Source: Streptomyces sp. NBC_00083
Lineage (GTDB): Bacteria > Actinomycetota > Actinomycetes > Streptomycetales > Streptomycetaceae
Direction of reading: 5' to 3'
DNA length: 64,000 bases
NCBI RefSeq assembly: GCF_026343295.1
Contig: NZ_JAPELY010000003.1
Coordinates: 1,054,001 to 1,118,000, forward strand
Under the pieces are notes generated by a model. That model saw only the letters and a list, made by a program, of their open reading frames with translations. It was not told where the DNA came from and ran no database searches. This document shows, in pieces, positions 50,962-59,648 of this stretch. Made by a program: the position numbers and the translations under genes. Position 1 is the stretch's first letter. Each line of letters begins with the position of its first letter.

Positions 50962-51588
50962 ATGGATCAACCGAGCAAGAAGCACCCGAAGACCGACGAG
51001 GAAGTACTGGACGCGGTGGGACCACGCCTTCGCGCCCTGCGCCGGGCGCGCGGCATCACCCTCGCCGGCCTCGCGGCGACGACCGGCGTATCGGAGAGCA
51101 CGCTGTCCCGGCTGGAGAGCGGGTTGCGCCGCCCGAGCCTCGAACTGCTGCTGCCGCTGGCCCGTACCTATGACGTGCCGTTGGACGACCTCGTCGGCGC
51201 GCCCCACACCGGCGACCCCCGGATCCACCTCAAGCCGGTCAGTCGCTTCGGTATGACGTTCGTGCCCCTGGCCCGACGGCCCGGCGGGGTGCACGCGTTC
51301 AAGATGATCATCCCCGCCCGGCGGGAGCCGCTCGAACCGATCCCGCAGACGCACGACGGCTTCGAATGGCTCTACGTACTGAGCGGGCGCCTCCGGCTCG
51401 TCACCGGCGAACGCGATCTGACCCTGCCGCCCGGCGAGGCCATCGAGTTCGACACGGCGCTGCCCCACTGGCTGGGCAGCGCCGACGGCGGCGCGGTCGA
51501 ACTGCTCATCCTGTTCGGATTGCAAGGACTGCGCGCGCACGTACGGAGCGACCCGAAGGAGCCGCCCCGGGGCGAAGTCCGCCCGTAG
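50962..51588 (+). CDS. XRE-family regulator with cupin domain
   Basis: 208 aa from ATG 50962 (GTG one codon earlier possible). Helix-turn-helix LRALRRARGITLAGLAATTGVSESTLSRLESGLRRPSLELLLPLARTYDV at residues 22-72. A linker and a C-terminal cupin (HDGFEWLYVLSGRLRLVTGERDLTLPPGEAIEFDTALPHWLG) follow, with His and Glu metal ligands partly kept. Controls genes in response to a small ligand. The divergent methyltransferase and the 17-bp repeats are its probable targets. Confidence 0.93.
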   Translation: MDQPSKKHPKTDEEVLDAVGPRLRALRRARGITLAGLAATTGVSESTLSRLESGLRRPSLELLLPLARTYDVPLDDLVGAPHTGDPRIHLKPVSRFGMTFVPLARRPGGVHAFKMIIPARREPLEPIPQTHDGFEWLYVLSGRLRLVTGERDLTLPPGEAIEFDTALPHWLGSADGGAVELLILFGLQGLRAHVRSDPKEPPRGEVRP

Positions 51589-51635
51589 ACATGCGCGCGG
51601 CCGGGCAGCGCGAGCGGTCCGCCGCCGCGTGCGGC

Positions 51636-51710
51636 CGGTCCTCGTGCGCGGTCCGCCTTCGGGTGCGTCTTCGTGGCCCGGTCCTCGTGGGCGGCCCGCC
51701 TTCCCGTGCG
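51636..51710. repeat. Imperfect 32-bp direct repeat
   Basis: 51636-51667 and 51679-51710 share CGGTCCTCGTG and GTGCG ends with about five differences (both contain CCGCCTTC). A weaker partial copy precedes them near 51612. Lies in the gap between XRE and PadR genes; no gene there. Confidence 0.6.
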
Positions 51711-51868
51711 GGCCATGGGGGAGAGGACTTTCGGAACGGCAACCGCGCCTCCGCCCTCAGCGGGCTGCCTCGCTCCGCGCCCCCATCGACCGGCCGCCCC
51801 GGCCGCCCCGGCCGCCTGAGGGCAGGCCGGTATTAAAGACTTCCCCGTCAGGGGGTATCTTGCATTGC

Positions 51869-52243
51869 ATGGAACCAGGTGATTCGACCAAGCAGGCTCG
51901 GGCCGCCGCCCAACTGCGCAAGGGCGTCCTGGAGTACTGCGTACTCGCCCTGATGCGGGACCGGCCCCGCTACGGCGTGGAACTCCTGCACGCCCTGGAG
52001 GAATCCGGTGCCCTCGCCACCAGCCAGGGCACGGTCTACCCGCTGCTCTCCCGGCTCCGCCGCGACGACCTGGTCACCACCGCATGGCAGGAGTCCACCT
52101 CCGGACCGCCCCGGCGCTACTACGCGCTCACCGACACCGGCCGGGCCGCGCTCGATGAGTTCACCCGTGTCTGGCCCGGATTCCGCAACGCCGTCGACGC
52201 CTTCCTGACCACCCCGCCACCCCCCACCGGAGACGACGCATGA
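51869..52243 (+). CDS. PadR family transcriptional regulator
   Basis: 124 aa from ATG 51869. PadR winged helix: LRKGVLEYCVLALMRDRPRYGVELLHALEESGALATSQGTVYPLLSRLRRDDLVTTAWQESTSGPPRRYYALTDTGRAAL. Ends overlapping the next gene (ATGA). PadR genes coupled to HAAS-domain membrane proteins are a common Streptomyces pair in which PadR represses the operon. The leader (about 51830-51868) holds AT-rich TATTAAAG and GGTATCTTGCAT that may be promoter and operator. Confidence 0.94.
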   Translation: MEPGDSTKQARAAAQLRKGVLEYCVLALMRDRPRYGVELLHALEESGALATSQGTVYPLLSRLRRDDLVTTAWQESTSGPPRRYYALTDTGRAALDEFTRVWPGFRNAVDAFLTTPPPPTGDDA

Positions 52244-52830
52244 AGACCTCGACCGACCTCGTACGCGACTACCTCTCGGCCGTGGAGCGCGAAAGCTCCG
52301 CCCTGCCCGCCGACCGCCGCCAGGAACTCCTCGCGGACCTCGCCGAACACATCGAGGTGGCGCGCGCCGAGCGGCCCGACACCGCCACCGGCGAGATCCT
52401 CGCGGAGCTGGGCGATCCCCGGACGATCGCGGCGACGGCTCTCGCCGAGTCCGTGGGGGCGGCCGCCTGGGCCCCGCCCGCGGACTCCGCCCCTACCCAA
52501 GGCCGGCGCGGCAAGGTGCATCCCCTGGTCCCGCTCCTCATGCTCACCCTGTCGCTGCCGTTCATGATGGTCTTCCCCGACCTTCCCGGGCCCCTGATCG
52601 GCGTCCTGTTCCGTATCGCGGGCGCGGTGCTCCTGTGCACCTCCGTGCACTGGACCGCCGTCCAGAAGACCACCGGCGTCCTGCTCACCGCCGTGGTGCC
52701 GAGCGCCGTGATAGCCACCTGGAACCTGTCGGGCGCCCCGTCCGGCACCCCGGCCCTCGTGGCCAACCTGGTGACGCTCGCCCTCCTCGCCTGCACGGCG
52801 ACCTGGCTCTGGCGGGTCCGCCGCGCCTGA
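52240..52830 (+). CDS. HAAS-domain membrane protein (PadR partner)
   Basis: 196 aa. N-terminal HAAS domain (LVRDYLSAVERESSALPADRRQELLADLAEHIEVA, then LGDPRTIAATALAES; residues 5-75), then four hydrophobic helices (LVPLLMLTLSLPFMMVFP; LIGVLFRIAGAVLLCTSVHW; GVLLTAVVPSAVIATW; ALVANLVTLALLACTATWLW). HAAS proteins act as membrane signalling partners of PadR regulators. Overlaps PadR by four bases. Confidence 0.9.
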   Translation: MKTSTDLVRDYLSAVERESSALPADRRQELLADLAEHIEVARAERPDTATGEILAELGDPRTIAATALAESVGAAAWAPPADSAPTQGRRGKVHPLVPLLMLTLSLPFMMVFPDLPGPLIGVLFRIAGAVLLCTSVHWTAVQKTTGVLLTAVVPSAVIATWNLSGAPSGTPALVANLVTLALLACTATWLWRVRRA

Positions 52831-53071
52831 TTTTACGAAGGAACGTGCATGTTCCCGGCCAGTTGGGTAGGCGGTGACTGCTGGGTCGGAGGAGGGCCAG
52901 GACGCCTGGGGAGGTCGACGGGCCCTCCCATCCAGCACACTCCTCACGCGCGCCCGATATGGGCTGCTGCCACCTCGACGAACCCCGGCTGTGCGCAGTC
53001 GCCATGTCTCGACCCATGTCGCGCGGGTCGGAGCCGGTATGTCGCGTGTGTCCACCCTATGATCGGCGATC
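52831..53071. other. Intergenic region, nothing recognised
   Basis: 241 bases. No gene, hairpin or repeat that I can support. Confidence 0.5.
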
Positions 53072-53341
53072 GTGGCGCACACGTTCGAGGAACTCGTCGA
53101 GATGCAGCGTACGGTCGATGCGGCGCACGCCCAGGCGGAGCAGCTGCGGAGCCAGTACGGGCCGCCGGGCACCCGCCCCTGGTCGGGCCGGCAGACGCAG
53201 ACGTACGAGACCGCGTGGCGCGCATGGCGCGACCTGGCCCGTGACATGCAGAGCGCCGTCACCACGTACGCGACGGACCACGGCGAACCCCGGCAGGACC
53301 TCGAAGCCCGGGTGAGGGCGGCGGCTGGGCACACGAAGTAG
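53072..53341 (+). CDS. Small helical hypothetical protein
   Basis: 89 aa from GTG. Helical: FEELVEMQRTVDAAHAQAEQLRSQYG, then RQTQTYETAWRAWRDLARDMQSAVTTYATDHGEPRQDLEARVRAA. Two amphipathic helices joined by a Pro/Gly turn (PPGTRPWSG) suggest a hairpin or coiled coil. Codon use is coding-like. Conserved-looking Streptomyces protein without known function. Confidence 0.7.
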   Translation: MAHTFEELVEMQRTVDAAHAQAEQLRSQYGPPGTRPWSGRQTQTYETAWRAWRDLARDMQSAVTTYATDHGEPRQDLEARVRAAAGHTK

Positions 53342-53479
53342 ACGGGGAATTGCCGCTGGGGCGCTCCCGTGCGCCACACCGGCGTTCTGCCACCGATGCC
53401 GGAAGACGCTGCCTGGCGTCGTCCGGGCCGCTGAGCAACGCCGAGCGCCGATGGTGCGGGCCGTGCCAGGATGCTCGGC

Positions 53480-54244
53480 ATGTCTGCTCGTGCACTGAGC
53501 TTCGGGGCCGTAGCAGGAGCCTACGAGAGGTTCCGGCCGGGGTATCCCGACGAGCTCCTCGACCTGGTGATGACGTACGCGGGCCGGCCGATGGGCTCGG
53601 CCCTGGAAATCGGCGCCGGGACGGGCAAGGCGACCCGGCTGTTCGCCGCGCACGGGATCGCGGTCACCGCGACGGAGCCGGACCCCGCCATGCTCGCCGA
53701 ACTCGTCAAGTCCGTGCCGCAGAAGGTGAGGACGGTGCGGGCCGCGTTCGAGGATCTGCGCCTGGACGAGACCCATGGACTGGTCTACGCGGCGGCGGCC
53801 CTGCACTGGACGCGCCCGGAGGGCCGATGGCCTCGGGTGGCCGCGCTCCTGGAACCGGAGGGCGTGTTCGCCTCCTTCGGAGGAGCGGTGCGCTTGGCCG
53901 ATCCAGCGGTCGAGGAATCGGTGCGGGCGGCGCGGGCGCCCTTCCTGGACGACGACGACATCCCCTCTCCCGACGGAACCGCGCCGGATGAGGAGGTGCA
54001 GTGGCCGGGCACGGAACTGCAGCGTTCGCCCCTCTTCACCGACGTACGGCAGACCGTCATCGAGCGGCGCCTGAGGATGAGCGCCCCCGACTACTTGGGC
54101 CACCTGTCGACGGTCTCGGCCTACCTCCAACTGGCGCCGGAAAAGCGCGAGTTGACGTACGCCGTGATCGGGCGGGTGCTGCCCGGGATGGTCGAGATCA
54201 ACGCCGACATCGTCGTCCACCTCGCACGTCGGCATCCCGGCTAG
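53480..54244 (+). CDS. Class I SAM-dependent methyltransferase
   Basis: 254 aa from ATG 53480. FGAVAGAYERFRPGYPDELLD is the typical start of this ubiquitous actinomycete group; SAM motif ALEIGAGTGKATRLFAAHG near residue 42, TATEPDPAML (motif II), FEDLRL and AAAALHWTRPEGRW (motif IV). Substrate unknown. Stands alone. Confidence 0.92.
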   Translation: MSARALSFGAVAGAYERFRPGYPDELLDLVMTYAGRPMGSALEIGAGTGKATRLFAAHGIAVTATEPDPAMLAELVKSVPQKVRTVRAAFEDLRLDETHGLVYAAAALHWTRPEGRWPRVAALLEPEGVFASFGGAVRLADPAVEESVRAARAPFLDDDDIPSPDGTAPDEEVQWPGTELQRSPLFTDVRQTVIERRLRMSAPDYLGHLSTVSAYLQLAPEKRELTYAVIGRVLPGMVEINADIVVHLARRHPG

Positions 54245-54414
54245 GGGGGCGGCAGATATCTGCGGATCACGCGGCGCTCCGCCCTGCGTGCCGGCGCGAT
54301 AGCCATGGCACAGCCGCCGAGGTGGGACCAACTGGGCTATCTGCGGGCGCGTTCCGTGGCGAACCCGGCCTTGACCAGGCACATCCCGTGGCCGGTCCAC
54401 CGCGCGCAAAAGGC

Positions 54415-55389
54415 TCAGGCCGAGCGGGGCGACCCGGGTGCCTGGCCCACGCCGGGCCTCGTCCAACTCGTCGAAGGAGACCCGCTGGTCGCGGTGAGGC
54501 GTCGCAGGCAGGCGTGCGCCGGCGGCCCCCAGGTGGCCTTGCCGCCCGGCCGGCCGTGGACTCCTGCCTCGCCGATCGCCATGCAGGCGAGCGCCTTGAG
54601 CAGTGCCCACCCACGCGCCCGGCGAAGGGTCGCCGGGTCAGGGGCCGGCTGGTAGACGGTGTGGAAGCGGTCCACGGCGCCGTCCGGCAGCAGGTGCCAC
54701 GCCGCGGCGAGGTCGCACGCCGGATCGCCCGCGAAGAGATCGCCGAAGTCGATCACACCGCAGAAAGTGCCGTCCGCGGTAAGGACGTTGGCGGGATGCA
54801 GATCACCGTGGAGCCAGAGCTCCGGGCCCGTCCAGCCGGGCGCGCTGACGGCGTCGTCCCAGACGGCGCGGACGGCGTCCGGGTCGGGAATCAGGCCCAG
54901 GTCGGCGGCCGAGGCCAGCCGCTGCTCGAACCCGTCGGCGTGGGCGGTGAGCGGGCCCCCGCGATCGCGGCCGGCGGGCGCCCCTTCCGGCGCGGGCCGG
55001 TGAAGCGCGGTCAGGAAGGCGGCCAAGGAGTCCGCCGCTTCGGCGCGCGTCGCGGGGCAGCGGTCTGCGGGCGCTCCCGGCACCCACGTGGTGACGATCC
55101 AGGGCCGCGGAAACCGCTCGGAGGGCTCGCCGAGGCGCTGCGGGACCGGCACCGGCAAGGGAAGGCGGGGGGCCAGGACGGGTAGCCACGCGTACTCCTT
55201 GCGCAGCAGCGCGTCCGCGGACAGCGTCGCCCACGGCAGCCGGACGGCGAGGTCGTCGCCGAGCCGCCACAGCTGGTTGTCCCAGCCATGTGCGCCGAGC
55301 GTCAGAGGAAGATCGGCCAAGTCCGGGTGCTGGTCGCGCAGCAGATCCCGGATCAGTTGCGCGGTGATCTCGATCTCGGTGAGGGCCAT
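54415..55389 (-). CDS. Aminoglycoside phosphotransferase (APH) family kinase
   Basis: 324 aa from ATG 55389. APH fold: LTLGAHGWDNQLWRLGDDLAVRLPW for the nucleotide loop, PRPWIVTTWVPGAPAD hinge, ELWLHGDLHPANVL (catalytic HGDxHxxN) and VIDFGDLFAGDPACDLAAAW (metal Asp). The GWDNQ motif is typical of the actinomycete group of unknown substrate. The C-terminus after GPPAHACLRRL is Ser/Thr/Pro-rich and unlike the family, suggesting a frameshift or sequence change near the end. Confidence 0.9.
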   Translation of the reverse strand: MALTEIEITAQLIRDLLRDQHPDLADLPLTLGAHGWDNQLWRLGDDLAVRLPWATLSADALLRKEYAWLPVLAPRLPLPVPVPQRLGEPSERFPRPWIVTTWVPGAPADRCPATRAEAADSLAAFLTALHRPAPEGAPAGRDRGGPLTAHADGFEQRLASAADLGLIPDPDAVRAVWDDAVSAPGWTGPELWLHGDLHPANVLTADGTFCGVIDFGDLFAGDPACDLAAAWHLLPDGAVDRFHTVYQPAPDPATLRRARGWALLKALACMAIGEAGVHGRPGGKATWGPPAHACLRRLTATSGSPSTSWTRPGVGQAPGSPRSA

Positions 55390-55501
55390 GCCCAGCCACG
55401 CTAGCCGATGGGCCCCGACCACATGGGTGACCTGGCTCACGTGTGGTCGTTCAGCGACGACTGGCGGGCCATGGATGTCTCACATCGCCAGGGCGCTCAG
55501 G

Positions 55502-56455
55502 TCAGGGGCAGGATGCCGGGCAGGGCAGGGCAGGGCGGGGCGGGGCGGAGGGCGGGGGCGCCGAGCGGCGGGCTCCGACCAAGTCGGCGAAGGCACGCGC
55601 CAGCGGAGTCAGCGCTTCCCATCGGCGTACCGCCCAGCCGACGGGAAGCGGCGGAAGGTCCGGCAGCGGCAGGAACCGCAACGGGCCGGCGGTGGTATCG
55701 CCCAGCCCCTGGCCGGGAAGATCGGGAACGACCGCGTGTCCCACCCCCAGGCCGGCGAGCAGGATGGCGGTGTCCCAGTCGGCGACGGCGGTGTCCGACG
55801 TGAGGTGGACACCGAGCCGCGCCAAGGCCGTGTCGACATGGGTGCGGGAGGAGGAGTTCTCCGGAAACCGGATGTGCTGGATGCCGGAGAGGTCGTCGGG
55901 CGTGATCCGTGTCCGGCCGGCGAGCGGATCGTCGGCCCGTACCGCGAGCACCCAGGGCAGCTCCACGACCGGGCGCTGCTCGATGCCCCGCACCGGCTTG
56001 CCGATGGTGACCCAGGCCAGGTCGACGGCGCCCTCGGCGAGCGCCTCGAAACATCTCCCGCTCGATGTCTCGGTCCGGAACTCCAGGACGGCCCCCGAAT
56101 GCTCCGCCCGGAAGGTCACGACGGCATCGGACATGAAGTGACGCACCGATGTGGCGCCGGTCGTGACGCGCACCGACCCGGTCTCGCCGCGGGCGAGTTC
56201 CCCGAGCCGACGCAACGCGAGGTCGAGGCCGGTGATCCCTTCGGCCGCGGCCTTCTGGAGGACGCGTCCCTCGGGAGTGGGTACGACACCGCGAGGCCGA
56301 CGTTCCAACAGCCGTACCCCTGTTGCCCGTTCGAGTCGTTTCACATGCTGGCTGACCGCGGACTGGGTGCAGGACAGATCCCGGGCGACGGCACTCAGAC
56401 TGCCGGCGCGGCACACCGCCACGAATATGCGGAGGTCGTCGAAGGTCATGGGCAT
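55502..56455 (-). CDS. LysR family transcriptional regulator
   Basis: 317 aa from ATG 56455. LysR helix-turn-helix FDDLRIFVAVCRAGSLSAVARDLSCTQSAVSQHVKRLERATGVRLLERRPRGVVPT. Effector domain: TGSVRVTTGATSVRHFMSDAVVTFRAEHSGAVLEF and AVDLAWVTIGKP. Pro/Ala-rich C-terminal end. Divergent from the ketopantoate-reductase-like gene at 56727, its likely target. Confidence 0.93.
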   Translation of the reverse strand: MPMTFDDLRIFVAVCRAGSLSAVARDLSCTQSAVSQHVKRLERATGVRLLERRPRGVVPTPEGRVLQKAAAEGITGLDLALRRLGELARGETGSVRVTTGATSVRHFMSDAVVTFRAEHSGAVLEFRTETSSGRCFEALAEGAVDLAWVTIGKPVRGIEQRPVVELPWVLAVRADDPLAGRTRITPDDLSGIQHIRFPENSSSRTHVDTALARLGVHLTSDTAVADWDTAILLAGLGVGHAVVPDLPGQGLGDTTAGPLRFLPLPDLPPLPVGWAVRRWEALTPLARAFADLVGARRSAPPPSAPPRPALPCPASCP

Positions 56456-56621
56456 ACGGCCACGATAGGTCCGCCCCACAGTGAAGGAATCTCTTGGGTG
56501 TGCGTTAGGAAACCCGAGGATTGACTTGCCCTTTGCCGCTGGCCAGGATCGTCTCGGGCCCAAGGCGGCAACCCGTCCCGTCGCTCGCACCGGTTCCGGA
56601 CACGGGCGGGACGACGGGGTG

Positions 56622-56695
56622 GGTGCCGACCCCATAGGGATGGTGCCTCCATAGGGATGGTGCCCATAGGGGGTGTGCCCATGGGGGTTGTGCCG
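56622..56695. repeat. Degenerate GGTGCC...CATAGGG repeats
   Basis: Units GGTGCCGACCCCATAGGGAT (56622), GGTGCCTCCATAGGGAT (56642), GGTGCCCATAGGGGGT (56659) and GTGCCCATGGGGGTT (56675), spaced 20, 17 and 16 bases. They sit in the divergent LysR/reductase region directly before the reductase ribosome site. Confidence 0.75.
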
Positions 56696-56726
56696 GCCCC
56701 GGCCCCAGAAAGAAGGGAGAAGACCT

Positions 56727-57677
56727 ATGCAGGAGCGAGACCCCATGACCTCCCCCTCAACGACGGCCGCCGACTCCGCACGCATTCCGTCGTCCGGCGT
56801 GAAGGTGGCAGTGCTCGGTCCCGGCGGGATCGGCGGCCTGCTCGCCGCGCTCCTCTCGCGGGCCGGACACCGCGTGATCTGCATCGCCGGGGAAGCGACC
56901 GCCGAAGCCCTGCGGCACGACGGGATCCGTGTACGCAGTGAGCAGTTCGGCGACTTCACCGCCGGGGTCGAGGCGGACACGGCGCTGCGTGAGCCCGTCG
57001 ACCTGTGCCTGGTGACGGTCAAGCAGAACGCACTCGACGCGGCACTCGACCGCACCCCGCCCCACTTCCTCGACGGCGGGATCGTCCTGCCCCTGCTCAA
57101 CGGCATCGAGCACATGAGTACCCTGCGGGCCCACTACGGTGCGGAAGGTGTGGTCGCGGGTGTGATCCGCGTGGAGTCCACCCGCATCGCCCCCGGCGTC
57201 ATCGAACACGGCAGCCCGTTCCTGGACATCGACCTCGCGCCCACCGGCGCGACGGAAGCGGTCGCTCCGCTCGCCGCCCTGCTGAACGCGGTCGGTGCGA
57301 ACACGCGTGTCGTCGGAGGCGAAACCGCCGTCCTCTGGGGCAAGTTGGCCTTCCTGGCCCCTTTCGCGCTGCTCACCACACGCTACCGGCTGCCGATCGG
57401 TGCGATCAGGACCGAACGACGCCAGGAGCTGGAAGCTTTGGTCGAGGAGACCGTCGCGGTCAGCAGTGCAGCAGGCGGCCCCGGGGACGCGGCCCATGTG
57501 CTGTCGCGCTACGACGCCTTCCCACCCGGCAGCAAGTCGTCGATGCTGCGCGACGCGGAAGCGGGCCGACCGTTGGAACTCGACGCGATCGGTGGAGCTT
57601 TGCTGCGGGCGGGAGAACGGCTGGGAATCCCGACGCCGCTCACGACCCGCCTCATGAGCGAGCTCCGGGCCGACTGA
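56727..57677 (+). CDS. Ketopantoate reductase (PanE/ApbA) family protein
   Basis: 316 aa from ATG 56727, GGGAGAAG eight bases upstream. Rossmann motif VAVLGPGGIGGLLAALLSRAGH near residue 28, CLVTVKQ, LLNGIEHM with the family Asn, RVESTRIAPGVIEH, then KLAFLAPFALLTTRY and the C-terminal PPGSKSSMLRDAEAGRPLELDAIGGALL. These fit the PanE/ApbA fold and catalytic Lys/Asn. It may serve pantothenate synthesis or, given LysR control and solitary context, reduce another 2-oxo acid. Confidence 0.9.
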   Translation: MQERDPMTSPSTTAADSARIPSSGVKVAVLGPGGIGGLLAALLSRAGHRVICIAGEATAEALRHDGIRVRSEQFGDFTAGVEADTALREPVDLCLVTVKQNALDAALDRTPPHFLDGGIVLPLLNGIEHMSTLRAHYGAEGVVAGVIRVESTRIAPGVIEHGSPFLDIDLAPTGATEAVAPLAALLNAVGANTRVVGGETAVLWGKLAFLAPFALLTTRYRLPIGAIRTERRQELEALVEETVAVSSAAGGPGDAAHVLSRYDAFPPGSKSSMLRDAEAGRPLELDAIGGALLRAGERLGIPTPLTTRLMSELRAD

Positions 57678-57743
57678 CGATCAGGCCGGATCGGCTGGCG
57701 CGGCGGCCGAACGCGACACGTCGCTGCGCCCCCTCCGACGCGC

Positions 57744-58178
57744 TCAATGGCACCGATGGCTGCCGCTGTAGCAGGGGGTGTAGTGGGGGTCCGGCTTGGG
57801 TGGCGGGTCCGGGTGTGCCTGGTGGTAGCTGTGCTGAGCGAGGACCAGCATGAGGGCGACCGCACCGGCGGCGAGGAACTGCAGGACCGCTGTGCAGGGG
57901 GCCAGGCAGACCGTCGCGATGATGGCCAGCAGCACGATCGCGGCCAGAAAGTATTCCAACCACCTGATCGAGGCCAGATCCGACGCCGCGGTGTTGGTCT
58001 GTCTGCCCTCGGCAGCCCAGGCCTCCATGGAGTCGACGAACACCTTTCTCACGCCGAGCAGGATTTCGGTCAGGAGCAGCAGCATCGCGGCGGCGATGTC
58101 GGTGCCGAGCGAAGTCTTCTTCGACCAGGGCCGGCGTCTGCGTCGGCGAGGCAGGAGTTCGGGGCGCGCCTGTGTCAT
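57744..58178 (-). CDS. DUF6234 family membrane protein
   Basis: 144 aa from ATG 58178. Basic N-terminus (LLPRRRRRRPWSKK), then three hydrophobic segments (SLGTDIAAAMLLLLTEILLGV; WLEYFLAAIVLLAIIATVCLAP; AVLQFLAAGAVALMLVLAQHSYH) and a Pro/His-rich tail with two Cys. I match it to the streptomycete DUF6234 proteins, function unknown. Convergent with the reductase gene. Confidence 0.7.
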   Translation of the reverse strand: MTQARPELLPRRRRRRPWSKKTSLGTDIAAAMLLLLTEILLGVRKVFVDSMEAWAAEGRQTNTAASDLASIRWLEYFLAAIVLLAIIATVCLAPCTAVLQFLAAGAVALMLVLAQHSYHQAHPDPPPKPDPHYTPCYSGSHRCH

Positions 58179-58378
58179 GGGGCGCACCCTGCCAGAGCGA
58201 CGGAGGGCGTGCCTGAGTATCCGTACTCAGTCCCTTGCGCGACACGGTTCCGCACGCCGTGAACGGCCTGCCGGGGTGAACTCAGGTGGGAGGGGCCGAC
58301 CTTGGGCCATACGGCCCGGGTCGACCCCGGACATCCTGGCCCACATCTCCGCGCAACTCCGCTTGTCAGCGGGTGTGG

Positions 58379-58543
58379 TCAGCGGGTGTGATGGCGAATG
58401 GTGCGCTGGCCAGGAACCCTGGACAAGCGGCGGTTGGGGCGATGGGGAAACGGGTTCCGCTTGGCGGGCGCCGAAGGCGCGAGCGCGAGCAGGAGCACGA
58501 AAGTGATGACCGCGACGATGATGAGCGCCGTAACGAGCGTCAT
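58379..58543 (-). CDS. Small single-span membrane protein, 54 aa
   Basis: ATG at 58543 with GGAAGGAAGC upstream, stop at 58379. One strong membrane helix (TLVTALIIVAVITFVLLLALA) followed by a basic, His/Arg-rich tail (NRRLSRVPGQRTIRHHTR). The ribosome site and hydrophobic/basic layout support a real gene. Function unknown. Confidence 0.55.
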   Translation of the reverse strand: MTLVTALIIVAVITFVLLLALAPSAPAKRNPFPHRPNRRLSRVPGQRTIRHHTR

Positions 58544-58819
58544 GTTGCTTCCTTCCGTCGATTACTGACGGGCTCTCACTACACCTGGTAACCAATATTG
58601 CGCGACGCAAACACGGTGCGTATACGTTTCTTCGACGTGGGTGGTGGGCGGTGCGTGACAATGTTCGATCGGCCTTTTCCACCGAACCCACGCTCCGCTC
58701 GCTGCTCAAGGATTCGGAGGTGCATTGGACGGGGGCGTGACGGACGGCGCCCAGATCGGTCCAGCGCCTGGCGCATGGCCGAGGCGTGCAGGGGGCGGAC
58801 GTGGGTGCCGTCGCGGGCT

Positions 58820-59047
58820 TCAGGCGGGAACGAGGCTGTCGTCGTGCGGGCGCACACCGGCCAGCTGGTGGTGGGCGGCGCGGAGAGCGGCGTCTACGTC
58901 GCGGGTCCCGGTCAGCACACACAGGGTGTAGGCGGTGTCGTCCATCCGCCGGCGGACCTCGGCAGAGCCGTTCTCGGTGTGCAGGATGCGCAGCACGTCG
59001 TACTGGTCCATCAGGTTCCGCAGGACCGCGGGGTGGGCCATGAGCAT
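58820..59047 (-). CDS. DUF5133 family protein
   Basis: 75 aa from ATG 59047 with GGAGGACG nine bases upstream. Reads MLMAHPAVLRNLMDQYDVLR, then RRRMDDTAYTLCVLTGTRDVDAALRAAHHQL, the pattern of the Streptomyces DUF5133 proteins. Helical, cytoplasmic, function unknown; relatives often sit near regulatory or stress genes. Confidence 0.9.
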   Translation of the reverse strand: MLMAHPAVLRNLMDQYDVLRILHTENGSAEVRRRMDDTAYTLCVLTGTRDVDAALRAAHHQLAGVRPHDDSLVPA

Positions 59048-59356
59048 CTGGTGTCGTCCTCCGGTTCACATCACATGGGCATGGTGCCGACCTGCCGACA
59101 ATCCGTCCCTCTGCCACCACATGGGTACCTCGCGTGGACGGGTGGGAGCGTGGGCCGAACGGGACGACACTCTGGGCTCGGCCGGTGGACGGAGCCTGGA
59201 GCATCGCCGCACTGGGGGCTCCGGCGTGGGGCCGACCCGCGTGGGCCGGAGGCTGGAGGGGGTGCGGATGCCCGGATAAAGAATCCATAAACAGAGGCAT
59301 CGAGGGTGTGTGAGTCGGCATGCGCGGGGCATGCGATGGCTCGGAGGTTGATAACT

Positions 59357-59518
59357 ATGGTTCCCCTGCTTCTCGTTCTTCTGCTGGCTCTGATCCTTTT
59401 CGGCGCGGGCTTCGCGCTCAAGGCACTGTGGTGGATCGCGGTGATTGTGCTGGTCGTGTGGCTGGTCGGTTTCATCGCCCGTCCCAAGGGGGGTAGCGGC
59501 CGCTGGTATCGCTGGTAG
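59357..59518 (+). CDS. Small hydrophobic membrane protein, 53 aa
   Basis: ATG at 59357, GGAGG nine bases upstream. Two closely packed membrane helices (PLLLVLLLALILFGAGFALKALWWIAVIVLVVWLVGFI) and a basic Gly/Trp tail (ARPKGGSGRWYRW). This matches a widespread class of tiny hydrophobic Streptomyces proteins. A strong terminator follows at 59537. Confidence 0.8.
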   Translation: MVPLLLVLLLALILFGAGFALKALWWIAVIVLVVWLVGFIARPKGGSGRWYRW

Positions 59519-59536
59519 CCGCAACTCTTTTCAATA

Positions 59537-59575
59537 TGTGGGCTCCACACCGCGGAAAGCGGTGTGGAGCCCACA
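59537..59575 (+). terminator. Perfect 17-bp terminator with GGAAA loop
   Basis: TGTGGGCTCCACACCGC (59537-59553), loop GGAAA, GCGGTGTGGAGCCCACA (59559-59575), 18 bases after the small membrane protein stop. Confidence 0.9.
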
Positions 59576-59614
59576 CGTATGCCCACGCATATGAGGTCCC
59601 CCGGATGGGACTGT

Positions 59615-59648
59615 ATGGCTGGGCCCACACCCATGCGGGCCCAGCCAT
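59615..59648. repeat. 12-bp inverted repeat
   Basis: ATGGCTGGGCCC (59615-59626) and GGGCCCAGCCAT (59637-59648) with a 10-base loop. It lies in the 500-base gap 59519-60017, where I see no gene. Confidence 0.65.
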
